Below are positions 25,147 through 36,827 of a stretch of 64,000 bases of DNA, piece after piece. Position numbers and translations under genes: made by a program. Below the pieces are notes generated by a model, which saw nothing but the letters and a program-made list of their open reading frames with translations, did no database searches and was not told where the DNA came from. The stretch covers positions 16,572,001-16,636,000 of the forward strand of contig JARKIP010000053.1 in assembly GCA_029990175.1 (NCBI GenBank), written 5' to 3'. Position 1 is the stretch's first letter. The number at the start of each line of letters is the position of its first letter. The DNA is from Petunia secreta. Taxonomy: Eukaryota; Streptophyta; Magnoliopsida; Solanales; Solanaceae.

Positions 25147-26748
25147 TTATTGGCCAATGTAGTATCGGTTCAATATCAGTCCATAGGTCTCAAATGAATT
25201 ATTTTTTCATAGGCCTCCCATCGACAGTGTGCTTTAGATCAACAGTGTCTCAAAAATAAGAACATATAACTTCAAATGGAGCAACAGTCAATATCCTGGA
25301 TATAACAGAAAAACCAAGACAACAGCTAAACTCCAATTAAGGATAAGCCAACAGTAGTGCAGGGAATCCCTTACACAATTCATAATCCAGACAGATCTGC
25401 AGAATCAACTAAACACATCAATAATGGTGAATCAAGCAACCAAGAAACGAGCCAAGTCTGAAGCAATAACCAGTAATAAATAGCAAAACAAACATATCCA
25501 AGACAACGAAAATAGAGTTTAAGAGAATATTGTATAAGCAGCCAACAAACACGATAACCAGTCAAAACACCAGCCTGGTCGGATTCTGGCGACTAGTAAT
25601 AACCAGAGCAGCGGAAAAACTAAGGGGAGGAGCGACTGAATCAGAGGAGGGAGCGACTATGACTCGATTTCCGGTGGCGTCGCTACAACCGTTTCCCCGG
25701 TTTCCATCGCTAATTGACCAAAAGGAAACAATAGGACTTCGACGGTATTGAAGTTTCCGGTCAAAAGCTAAAAGAACTTTTCCGATCTAAACTCCGACGG
25801 TGGTAGCGTTAAACCACACTCTGTTTTTCGGTGGTGGCGTTTCACACCACTGCCACTGTTTTCAGGTGACGGGACACCAACGACAATAGAAAGCACTAGC
25901 TGAACACAGCCATGGCCTTTTCGTTTTCAGCATTTACGATCCCCCCCTCCCCGTTCCCATTTTTTCAGTTTCAGATCTAGTGGGTGTGTGTATATTGCTT
26001 TTTCTAATTCCATTTGTGTGTATACATATGTAATATATTTGCTCTGCCCATTTGTGTCATACCCCGATCCCTTTTTCAGATCCCTCCCCTCTTTTTCTTG
26101 CCTTGTTTACGTTGTATTTTTCGATGGATGTATGTAGATGTCGAATAGTGATGGTTTTGTTGTGGTTTTTGTTTATGCTTTTGAGTGGTGGTCTTGTAAT
26201 GGAGAGAGAGATGGATACGTTGTGTGGAAGATGATTATAATGGTGAGGGGGCTGATGATAATGGTGATTGTGTAGGGTTTTTTGTGAGGGAGATCCATGA
26301 ATAGTGGGTAGGGTTTTTAGGATTTATAGGGATGATGGTTAGGGGTTTTAAAAATTGGGCTAGAAGAAAATTGGGTGTTGTATAATATGAATGTTGCGTA
26401 GATAGGCCGAGATTTAAAATGAACAACGATTCTGACCATTTTCTAAAAACTAATAGCTTTAAGTAATTTTGTAAATCAATTTGAAAAACTTTCTAGTTAG
26501 CTAAATGCTCTCAATATTTTACATGTTGTAGGTAATATAAAGCCGAAAATATCAAGTTGCTAATATTGAAAAACTTTGCAAACAATAGCCAAATTGCGAC
26601 AAAATATCAAATTTTATAATTTCTTTTGATAAGGGACACTTTTGGCTTTATATTAACACAAAATGCTATATTTTGAGATTTATATAAAAAGTAAGTGTCA
26701 GCAAATTAATTTTGAAATTTCGGGACAAAATTGGGTGTCAACACTCGT

Positions 26749-28427
26749 ACCAACACCAAATATCCGCAGCCTTACCAAACAATCACTTAGCCAGTTAAAG
26801 ACCATGAAAATTATGAATGGGCGAAGGATGAAGAAAGGATATCCAATGATGATGTGACAAAAGAGAAAGTTCGTAAGTTGGAGGTAGCCTTTAAGAAGTT
26901 TAAATTGGGAAAAACCACTAAAGGTTTAGCTTACGAAGATTTGTGTATCTATCCCACTTTGAAATTACCTGACGGGTACAAGATACCAAAGTTCGACTTG
27001 TTCAATGGCACTGGTGATCCTATGGCACATTTGGAAACATATTGTGACAAGTTGATTGGAGCAGGGGAAGACGAGTAAAACTATTCAGCCGAAGCTTGAC
27101 TGGAGAAGCTTTGAGTTGGTTCTCTAAGCAGAAGCCAGGCACATGGCTCGGTTGGGAAGACATGTCAGCAGATTTTATAGAACGATTTGGGTACAACACT
27201 GAAATGGTACCAGATCGTTTCTACCTAGAAAAGTTAAAAAAGAAACCCACAGAGACGTTAAGAGAATATGCTACTAGGTGGAGAGCAAAAGCTGCCAAGG
27301 TGCAACCTGCTATGAATGAGAAACAAATAGTTAACATATTCATTCGCATACAAGAGGATGACTATTATGACAAGTTGTTGCATATGAAGAACCGAAAGTT
27401 TACAGATGTAGTGATGATGGGAGATGACGTAGAAGAAGGATTAAAAAGTGAAAAGATTATTAATTTAGCTGCGCTACAAGCTGCTAATAAGGCTATCCAG
27501 TCTGGAAATGTGAGCCTCTCGAAAAAGAAGAAAGATGAAGTCTCTTTTGCTGCAACCACCCAAGACCCTGCTTTCAACCACTATTATTAAACACCACCAC
27601 CACTCTGTCCCTGCCCTCACATACCACCTGAATATCCTGTTTACAACACTCAGTCCACTCGGCCTATATTCCATACCCCAGCACCAAGCCGTCCACTATA
27701 CCAGCAAAATACTCAGCTCAACTACCGAAATGTACCACAATAGCCTCATAGGCCTCGTCTGATGCAAACCAAAGACCCAAAAGAAACTACACTCCATTAG
27801 CTAAATCCCGCACCCAATTGTTCGAGAGATTGAAAGATGCTGGGCTTATCGTCCCAATACCTCAAAAGATGCCAGACAGCCCTTCACCTAACTTTGATTA
27901 CAGTAAAAGGTGCACATATCACTCAGGTGGACCGCGGCATGAGACAGATAAATGTTTTGCACTGAGAGATAAGATTCAGGACCTAATCGATGAAAAGGTC
28001 ATTCATCTGAAGGCACTAAATGTGCACAATAACCCACTACCCAATCATGGAGATGAGAAGGTGAATATGATCGACTTCAGCAAATAATACAATCTGAAAG
28101 GCACGATTATAAAAGCAGAAACAGTGTTTGATGAATACAAGTTTGGCCTGGGTACATCTTGGTTTGCAAAGGAAAAAGTACTAGAAAAGATACGAGAGGT
28201 TATTATTCACTAGAACAGTTTATTCCAACTCTAAAACAGGCATCTATCTTTTCAAGCTACATGAAAACTCTCGAGGGAGAAGGACTTGCCAAAGGTGTTC
28301 ATGATGTAGAAGATGAGATGACTGATCTAAATGAGCTATTCATGGAAGAATATGATGCATTTCCCGAAAAGCATACTGAGGCCCTAAACATCCAGAAAGC
28401 TGAAATTGAAATTATGCCGAACAATTG
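26749..28427 (+). pseudogene. Tat-like gag, 3' part
   Basis: Resumes the gag frame after the solo LTR. Visible parts: the pre-capsid motif LKLPDGYKIPKFDLFNGTGD (about 26960-27025); TGEALSWFSKQ and WEDMSADFIERF (retrotransposon gag domain, 27096-27400); a Pro/Tyr-rich linker (27590-27720); and a zinc-binding-like C-x2-H...H-x4-C segment (CTYHSGGPRHETDKCFALRD, 27911-27970) typical of Tat/Ogre Gag. Damage: TAG near 26791, TAA near 27076 with a frame change, TAA at 27588, another frame change before 27818, and TAA near 28085. Gag would assemble the particle. Nothing resembling protease or RT follows. Confidence 0.75.
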
Positions 28428-29631
28428 AACCTGCAGCACATTTCGAGCATGCCGAGAACCTTAATGGAGCTGGGGCATTAGTTGTTTTCTTAAATAAATT
28501 ACGACTTCAAGTCGTTAGATTTTGTTTTCTTTGTTTTCAACTTTATTGCATCATTGTTTTCTTTCGAAGACTGTTTCTCAAGTCAAATAATAAAGCATTT
28601 CTTATTTTTCATTTTTGAGTATGCATCATTTAGTTGCAGCGAAATTATTTGAATTCCATTTGAATCTATGACTTGCGATATGTGACGAAATAATCCAAAG
28701 TGATGAGTACAAGATGATTCGACAAAGGACATTTAAGAAACTTCATGGTGATCGCGGAAATCTTATAGCAGACAATTGAAGCAAGAGCATCAAGAAGATA
28801 TTGAGAAAGATGCTTACAGTTCAAGGCAAAACAATAGAAATACATATGAGAAACATAATTAGACAATTAGACAATCCGACAATCCTAAATAAATCAAAAG
28901 CAGACTCAAGCAAGGGACATTCATGGATAGCAAAGTATAGACACAACGAGCAATAGAATGGCAAAGGCATTTAACAATGAAGTTAGCAAATGATAGTTGG
29001 CCATGAAATGGAATTCTCTAAATCAAGACAAAATTAACAAGATCCTTTACTCAGATACAATCAAGAGATACTACAAATCAAAGTCATGGAATTTGAGATA
29101 CGTAGCGACCTAATTCCCAAAAGGGGATACGTGGGCAGCTTAATCAAGATACGGTCACGTCATAAGAGAATTTTATTAGACACTGGGGGAGAACTTTTTG
29201 AGTTTCCCTCAAAAAATTCAAAGAATACATCACAACACACTGGGGCAGAAATTTTGAGAAACCTCAAAATTTCAAAACGGATGATCTTCGAGCAGTAAAC
29301 GGATATAGAAGAGATTATGTCCAAACAACACGTCGCAATCTATGATTCAATGGAACAAATTTGCATTACTCTTTAAATATTATTTTTCTCAAAACACATG
29401 CATATCCCCTTTCCTTATCCCTTTTGCTCACAACTCAACTAAGGTTTGGTGCTCGAAAAGAGAGATATTACAAGAAGACAATCATGCAAGATGTGACAAC
29501 AATTCAAAGTACAACAAATGCGCAAGTCAAGCTTTTCCAAAAAACTCACAATTTTCTTTAATTGCAGATTTACACAGGTACCGATTATACCTAACAACTC
29601 TTGCAAATCAAAATTTATAAGATTAACAGAG
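28428..29631 (+). other. 3' untranslated region of the Tat-like element, first part
   Basis: No coding region. The stretch GAGATACGTAGCGACC...GGGGATACGTGGGCAGC at about 29094-29136 is a motif I associate with the 3' noncoding region of Tat/Ogre-like elements. It sits where pol would be expected, so pol was deleted or never present. Confidence 0.5.
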
Positions 29632-30107
29632 CATAGAATCCGCATCGGTGGATATATAGGGTCCGCATCTGTGGACACCACATCAATTTGACAGAAGCAT
29701 AGAATCCATGACGGTGGATATATAGGGTCCGCGTCTGTGGACATGACATCAATTTGAGAAGCAACAGAAGCATAGAATCCATGTCGGTGGGTATATAGGG
29801 TCCGCGTCTGTTGACATGACATCTTTTGAAGAAGCATAGAATCTGTGTCGGTGGATATATAGGGTCTGTGTTTGTGGACAAGGCATCTTTTGGAGAAGCA
29901 TAGAATCCGCATCGGTGGATATATGTGGTCCGTGTTTGAGGACATGACATCATTTGAAGAAGCATAGAGTCCGTATCGGTGGATATATAGGGTCCGCATT
30001 TGTGGACATGATATCAATTGGAGAAGCATAGAATCTGTATCGGTGGATATATAGGGTCCGCGTTAGTGGACATGACAATAATGAAAGAAGCATAGAATCC
30101 ATGTCGA
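29632..30107 (+). repeat. 64-bp tandem array, left part
   Basis: Units begin (at CATAGAATC) at 29632, 29698, 29771, 29835, 29899, 29963, 30027 and 30091; the last five spacings are 64. Core: GGTGGATATATAGGGTCCGC followed by ATCTGTGGACATGACATC. The array is cut at 30107 by a Gypsy insertion and resumes, more diverged, at 39247. Frames on the minus strand here are repeat artefacts. Confidence 0.85.
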
Positions 30108-32520
30108 TGTGACGACCCAACTTAGAGCTGCGACGGATGACCAACACTAATTGTCGATCATCGCTAAACCTACTAATAATCTATGAATTATAGAGATGAG
30201 CTGGCAACCTTGTTATGAATACATACATATTTACTGAAAACATAAAGTCTGAAAAGATGACAAGGCTACGCTAATATACATAACATACTCACTGCACCAT
30301 ACAGGGACATATCTACAGGCCTCTAAGAGTGCTGAACTGAATATACAAAGGATGGGACAAGGCCCCGCCATACCCAAACTGGCTGACTGTGCACATACCA
30401 AAAGATAAGTAACCCCGGGAGTAAGCGGAGTGACTCCAATAGCTGATAGATGGCCTACTAACGTGGTCCAAGCATTGATCTATCTGCACCTGCGGGGCAT
30501 AAAATGCAGCACCCCAAAAAAGGGCGTAAGTACGATATGTACAAAGTATGTAAGGCATGAGCATATAATAAATCATAGCTGGATGAAACTGTAAGGCTGG
30601 AATATAAATGCGTAAACATGAGCTGAAGCATAGCAATGTAACCGGAAATCTGAAGACGTACTAAACATGGTCTAAATATAACCTGAAGTCTAGCTGAATC
30701 TAAAATTGAAGACTGAGCTGAACTATACTGATAAATGGTTGTAATATGACTGATAGCTGAGAACTGATAACTAGTATTGAGCTAAAACTGAGCTGTTATC
30801 TGAACTGGTACCTGCATGGTGTTATGGGCTATATCCCCCCAAATCAGGTAACTGAACATCTGAACTAGCCTCACATATAATCATGCAGAGCATACTGTGG
30901 CTATATACGCGTATATAATAAACCTGGCGGGTGTTATGGGCTATATCCCCCCAGCCAGTAATATCTAGTCTCTCTGGTCAGAGTGTGTGAATGACACCCG
31001 GTCACACTAGGTGTTTCAACTCCCGCCTGAACTAGAGGGTCTGTATCCCCCACACGGGTAGTATCACACGCGACCGGACTGTGTGTCCAATGTCCAGCCT
31101 CTACGAGGGACTCCAAATCACACATAACATGATCACAATATAAGCATAAGCATGTATGAGGCATAACACATGTGGCAACAATATATATGGACTCAAAGGA
31201 ATGATAAGGAAACTCTGGATGGAATTATAGACACAACCTAAAACTTATAATTTGTCTAACTCTTTGATTTTTATAAAAATTTCGGCAGAGTTTCCTCTGA
31301 AACTGGATGATCCGTAAAAACAGAACCAGGACTATACTATACACGGGAATAGATACCCGGATAAACTGATAACATAAACATGTAAAACAGATAACAAGAT
31401 GAGACAACTGGATGACATAACAAATACGCAGATAGAATGTTCGGACAGCACCACAGTCCTGAATTTCAACCTAATTTTCAGAGTGTAGATCAAAGTTATA
31501 GACTTCGTAGTCTTCATGAAAGTTTTAGATATATGTCTTAGGGATGGAGATTCTTAAAGAATTTAAATATCAATTTTGTACAAGGAGTTATGATCAATAT
31601 AATAACAGATGTCAAAAGATCAAAATGATTTTCCAGATTTTTGAAACGTTTTGTCTTGCTGATTTGGACGTCTTTCACCATGGAATTTAGTACCAAATTA
31701 AGTATATACAAGGTTTCCTTGGTACCATACAATTTTCTCAAAAGAAATACTAAGTTTAGAACTAAGAAAAGCTTCAAAAGCTAAAAGATACATGCCTTGC
31801 CAAAAGTAAGGTTTAGTCTTACATACCTTTGATGTTTCTCGCTTCTAAACCTTGTTTCCTTTGAATTCCACACCTTCTAAAGCTTAAACAAGCTATAAAA
31901 TAGAATTTAAGTACTTTACTTAGCAATGAAGTAATTCTAAAACCCAAACAACAGACGGAATTGAAGGTAGCATAACGTTACCTTAATCGCGTAGAGCGTT
32001 TTGACGTAATCCGTCTTCAATTTCGAGTTACGATTGGCGTCCTTCCTTCAAAATCATAAAAGTGGCTTTAACCTTCATGGGAGCACTGTTTCTATAGTTT
32101 ATATTCTGGAAATAACGAAAAAGAAGGCATTATTTCCTTTTATACTCGAAACATTTCAGTTTTAGTCCTCTTTTGCGCTTATGTCCCTTTTTCTGGCCTA
32201 AATTTTGATGCTCATATCTTTTTAAACGTAGGTTGTCTGAACAAACCGTCAAAAGTTTTGGAAACTACACTCCAAAACCTTCAATTTGGTATATGATATA
32301 TCCCCAAAAGACCTCATATAACACACAGAATTAATTGATGAAAAAACTTCGTTACAAGGCAATTCCTTAGTCGGTTTTTCCGCAACTTAAATCCAATTTT
32401 TCCCAAACTTTATATTCAATATATAAACATCATATATGGTCATATTATGACTTTAAACTTACTTAAATAATGCTTAACATATCGTTAGAATGATATATGT
32501 CACTTTAGACATATGTGGTG
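30108..32520 (-). repeat. 3' LTR of the minus-strand chromovirus
   Basis: Plus-strand start TGTGACGACCCAAC. It matches the right LTR at a constant offset of 6,720 up to about 31530. The inner end is within a few bases of 32520 but has diverged. Similarity is uneven: about ten differences in the first 1.37 kb and several dozen in the last ~1.05 kb. Confidence 0.8.
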
Positions 32521-32522
32521 AT

Positions 32523-32534
32523 CTTCCCCCGTTA
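32523..32534 (-). other. Polypurine tract of the minus-strand chromovirus
   Basis: Minus strand TAACGGGGGAAG at the inner edge of the 3' LTR. Confidence 0.6.
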
Positions 32535-32536
32535 GG

Positions 32537-32556
32537 AACATTCGTCCTCGAATGTT
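32537..32556 (-). other. Hairpin upstream of polypurine tract
   Basis: AACATTCG-TCCT-CGAATGTT: perfect 8-bp stem, 4-base loop. The element strand reads CGAGGACG in the centre, as in the other two chromovirus-like families here. Confidence 0.65.
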
Positions 32557-32599
32557 AAATGAAGTTTTTAGAAACATTGGGAAACGATCTGTTACATAT

Positions 32600-33960
32600 C
32601 TAAAGTAGTGAAGAGATATGGATATTTGGCTCTCATGTCATTTTCAGCTTCCCACATTATTTATTCTACATTATTGCTTCGCCATAGCACCTTAACTGAA
32701 GGAATGTCTTTCGTCCTTAGTCGATGAATCTGCCTATCTAAAATCGCAATTGGCACCTCTTCATCGGTTAATTGCTCTGTGATCTGTACATCATCTACTG
32801 ATACAACTCTAGAAGGATCTCCAACATTTTCTAAGCATAGAAACATGGAATACTGGATGTACCTTCTGAAGGTCTGCTGGAAGGTCTAACTCGTAGGCTA
32901 CACGCCCAACTCGCCTGATAACCTGATATGGACCAATAAATCTAGGGCTAAGCTTCCCTTTCTTTCCAAATCTCATAACGCCTTTCATAGGTGATACTTT
33001 CAGGAATACCCAATCGCAAATCTGAAATTCTAAATCACGACGCCGATTATCTGCATAGGACTTCTGTCTGCTCTGCGCTGCTAATAATCTTTTCCTGATC
33101 AACTTGACTTTATCAACGACTTGTTGGATTAAATCTGGACCTATCATTTGAGACTCGCCAACCTCGAACCATCCTATAGGAGACCTGCATTTGCGCCCAT
33201 ACAAAGCTTCATATGGCGCCATCTGTATGCTAGAATGATAGCTATTATTATATGAAAACTCTATCAACAGTGGATGATCACTCCAGCTGCCTCCAAAATC
33301 TAACACGTAAGCTCTAACCACATCTTCTAACGTCTAAATGGTCCGCTCAGCCTATCCATCTGTCTGGGGATGAAATTTTATGCTCGGATTCACCTGTGTC
33401 CCTAAACCTGTCTGGAACAATTGCTAGAGATTCGCTGTAAACTGTGCGCCCCTGTCTGAAATGATAGATGCTGGAATACCGTGTAGGCGCACTATCTCTC
33501 TGATATAAATTCTAGCATAATCCTTCGTTGTATATGTAGTTCTAATAGGCAAGAAATGAGCTGATTTAGTAAGCCTATCAACTATAACTCAAATAGAGTC
33601 ATACCTGCTCCGCGTACGGGGCAAGCCTGTAATGAAGTCCATATTCACTGCTTCCCATTTTCATGATAAAATCTCTATTTCCTGCAACAAGACACTAGGT
33701 TTTTGATGCTCGACTTTAACCTGCTTGCAATTAGGACACTGAGCCACAAATTCTGCTATGTCATGCTTCATATTGTCCCACCAGTAAATCTGCCTAAGAT
33801 CATGGTACATCTTACTCGAACCTAGATAAACAGTGTACTTAGAATAATGTGCCTCTGCTATAATCTATCCACGTAAATCTGCCACATCAGGAGCACAAAG
33901 TCTATCTTTATACCTAAGAACCCTGTCACTAGTAACCTGTATGGTAATTCTGGTTTTCTT
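32600..33960 (-). pseudogene. Integrase and chromodomain, minus-strand chromovirus
   Basis: On the minus strand the integrase core is recognisable: MDFITGLP near 33630, VDRLTKSAHFLPI near 33560, IISDRGAQFTA near 33450, HPQTDG near 33360 and the YNNSYHSSIQMAPYEALYGR segment at about 33190-33250. The GPY/F-like module (RFIGPYQVIRRVGRVAYELD) and HPVFHVSMLRKC follow at about 32840-32950. A short chromodomain-like tail (RLRTKDIPSVKVLW then WE) lies near 32640-32740. Stops replace Trp before the first catalytic Asp block and in the VIVD block, and TAG (plus strand CTA 33352-33354) replaces the Gln just before the catalytic Glu. Integrase would join element DNA to the chromosome. Confidence 0.8.
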
Positions 33961-33968
33961 CGGGCTAT

Positions 33969-35375
33969 CTACTTGTATTCAACTAGAACAGGATCCTCAT
34001 ACTGGTGCTGTTTTACTTCTGTCACTAGGCAAGTAGTGGCTGAGTTCTGAACTGTAACTCCTGCGCCCTCTGAATCTATTAATCTGACTCCAATGCTGGC
34101 TAACTGGTGGAGTGTATGAGCTAACTCTCTTTTATGTGGCTGTAAATAAGATAGACTACCCATAGACTTACGACTAAGGGCATCAGCAACAATATTCGCT
34201 TTACCTGGATGATAAAGAATGTCCACGTCGTAGTCCTTCAGCAACTCTAGCCACCGCCTTTGTCGTAGGTTTAGCTCCTTTTGCTTAAATATGTACTGGA
34301 GGCTCTTGTGGTCTGTATAAATATCAACATGAACTCCGTGCAAATAATGTCTCCAAATCTTTAATGCATGAATGACTGCTGCAAGCACCAGATCATGGGT
34401 AGGGTAATTCTGCTCGTGCTTTTTCAGCTGCCTGGAAGCATAGGAAATTACTCTTCCGTGCTGCATCAAAACAAAACCAAGACCAATTAGAGAAGCGTCA
34501 CAGTAAATGACATAGTCCTCAGATCCCTCTGGAAGTGTAAGTACTGGAGCTGTTATCAACCTGTTCTTTAGTTCTTGGAAGCTGTGCTCGCAAGAATCAG
34601 ACCACTCAAATTTAACTATTTTCTGTGTCAATTTGGTCAGTGGAGCTGCAATGGAGGAAAAAACCTCTACAAACCTTCTGTAATAACCTGCCAAACCCAG
34701 AAAACTATGTACTTCGGTCGGCGTCGTAGGTCTGGGCCAATTCTTCATAGCCTCGATCTTCCGACCATCTACTTTAATTCCTTCTGCTGAAACTATATGG
34801 CCAAGAAATGCCACTGAATCTAACCAGAATTTACACTTTGAGAACTTAGCATATAATTGCTGGTCCCGAAGGGTACCCAATACTAGGCGTAGATGCTCCA
34901 CATGCTCTGATTCAAACATTGAATATACGAGAATATCATCAATAAATACAATCAAAAATAAATCTAGATAAAGCCTGAATACGATGTTCATCAAATCCAT
35001 AAATACTGCAGGGGCATTTGTGAGTCCAGACGACATCACTAAAAACTCATAATAGCCATACCTAGTCCTGAATGCAGTCTTAGATAAATCAGATTCTATG
35101 ACTCTAACCTGATGGTAGCCTGATCGCAAATCTATCTTCGAGAAGTACTTGGCACCCTGGAGCTGGTCGAACAAGTCATCAATCTTGGGCAAGGGTATTT
35201 ATTCTTGATTGTGACTTTATTTAGCTGTCTATAATCTATGCACATGCGTAGAGAACCATTTTTCTTTTTCACAAATAATACCGAGGCTCCCCACGGGGAA
35301 ATTCTGGGTCTTATGAGGCCTTTATCTAACAAATCCTTCAATTTCTCCTTAAGTTCTTTCAGTTATGCAGGTGCC
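33969..35375 (-). pseudogene. Reverse transcriptase-RNase H, minus-strand chromovirus
   Basis: RT begins near 35370 (ELKEL...LLDKGLIRPRISPWGASVLFVKKKNG), then CIDYRQLNKVTIKNKYPCPR, a one-base slip near 35190, PKIDDLFDQLQGAKYFSKIDL, the catalytic FIDDILVYS at about 34920-34945 and FLGLAGYYRRF. RNase H follows: YVIYCDASLIGLGFVLMQHG (about 34470-34530), YTDHKSLQYIF and ADALSRKSMGSL (34150-34190). Residues 1-407 of the longest open stretch (33969-35192) are uninterrupted, and RT active-site Asp pairs are intact. Upstream the protease is missing. Confidence 0.85.
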
Positions 35376-35439
35376 ATCCTGAAGAACATGCCCTTGATTC
35401 CGTGCTGGTGCTGAAGAAGCAACTGTTGATCTAGCTGGC

Positions 35440-36640
35440 TGGGCTGCACCACTACCACCCTAGTCGGGAAATCTCTCATGAAATATCCTGCCTTTTAAGA
35501 AATATAACAAGTATCAACTCCTAACTGACATGGTCCCAAGTGGTGTCTACCACAATCTAGACATCTGGAATATGTCTGATTGACCTGTATAGAAGTACCC
35601 TGATGCTGAAATCCTGAATTCTGTGATGCCTGACTAGCTCTAGACTGAGGAGGTCTATGAGATCTTGGGCCACGGGACTGTGGAGGTATACTAGTTGGTG
35701 GCTATCTAACACTCTGCTGCCTACTCACTTCAGATGTCTCTCTAAATGAACAAGACAATCTTTCCCTCTTATGTAACACTCTATCCCTGTCGGCTCTCTG
35801 TTTCTACTTTATCTCCTCAAGTGATAAAGCAAATGCCTGAATGCGTGATATAATACCTGGATGCATAACAATCGTCATACACTCGTTCACCAGGCGTGAA
35901 CCTAGTCACACTACATACCTGTGAATTCTATCCTCCATATTGGCTACCACAGTAGGGACAAACCTTACTAAGAAATTAAAGTAATAACTATACTCTTCTA
36001 CGCTCAAACTTCTATGTCTCAAGGTCAGGAACTGATTAGCACGGGCTCTCTATGTCTCTATAGGCATATACTGATGAAGGAAGGCATCTGAAAATTCCTT
36101 CCAAGTTGTGGGAGTAGCATCTAGCCCTCTAGATAGCTCCCATGTCTGATATCACCCTGCTGCTAGGTCATGCAATCTGAATGCAGCCAACTCTACTAAC
36201 TTTGTGTCTAACACGTGCATAACCCTCAACACCCTGGCTATCCTCACAAGAAAATCCTGAGGGTCCTCTCCTATACGGGATCCAGTAAAGACTGGGGGCT
36301 CTAGTCGGATAAAATCCCTGATCCTGGATCCAGTATCTCCTTGGGCATCTGCACTATGCTGTCTAGTCTGAGCAACTACAACACTGGTCAATAATCTGAT
36401 GGCATCCCTCACTTTCTGTCCCTGACTATCAGGCTGAGGAGCTAGAGGTATGGTAGCTGCAGTATCTCTAATATCACCCTGAACTGAAGTGATCTGTGAG
36501 GCCTCAAATGGAGCCTTAGGTCTGGACTCCTCACGCTCATCCACCTCAGGTGACACTCCGATAGTACCTTGGCCAGTAATGGCTTTGCCCTTCTGGGCAG
36601 CTGTTAGTTTCGTCGGCGATATCGCTTTGCTGAAAACACT
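35440..36640 (-). pseudogene. Gag, minus-strand chromovirus
   Basis: Minus strand: an open stretch 36152-36556 contains FIRLEPPVFTGSRIGEDPQD and FLVRIARVLRVMHVLDTKLV, the start of the chromovirus capsid domain. It ends in TGA and then continues with stops and shifts (WKEFSDAFLHQYMP near 36080). A first zinc ligand cluster (C-x2-C-x3-H-x3-C, CGRHHLGPC) is at about 35545-35580. The following CCHC knuckle is ruined: a stop, and Phe replacing the last Cys of RDFP. The true start is unclear because the open frame begins at GTG. Confidence 0.65.
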
Positions 36641-36811
36641 ATTATTAGAGGAATGAATTTTGTAATCACAGCTCTATCGCACGATCCAGAGAAGAATGAA
36701 AGACAAATGTCCTGAAGTGCCTTATAGCCTCCTGCTCAAAAGTATGGGGCGCAACATACTCCTAAACAAGACTCTACTAGACACGACCTGTAGATACCCT
36801 AGGACTGAACT

Positions 36812-36823
36812 GCTCTGATACCA
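36812..36823 (-). other. Primer binding site, minus-strand chromovirus
   Basis: Plus strand GCTCTGATACCA = TGGTATCAGAGC on the element strand, initiator tRNA-Met type, four bases from the 5' LTR. Confidence 0.8.
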
Positions 36824-36827
36824 CTTT

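Larger units (their letters stand above)
9293..26743 (-). mobile_element. Solo LTR of a second Tat-like element, split by a nested tandem
   Basis: The ends are TGTTGAACCCC (9293) and GGGTGTCAACA (26743). Read on the minus strand the LTR starts TGTTGACACCCAATTTTGTC, nearly the start of the host element's LTR. Perfect 5-bp target duplication CTCGT at 9288-9292 and 26744-26748. Without the nested tandem (10221-25060) it is about 2.6 kb (9293-10220 plus 25061-26743). No internal region is present, so it is a solo LTR left by LTR-LTR recombination. Its right half carries a (TA)n run at about 25125-25146. Confidence 0.8.

Noticed and set aside
29439..30147. Minus-strand frames up to 196 codons
   Set aside because: They are readings of the 64-bp tandem array and lack any domain.
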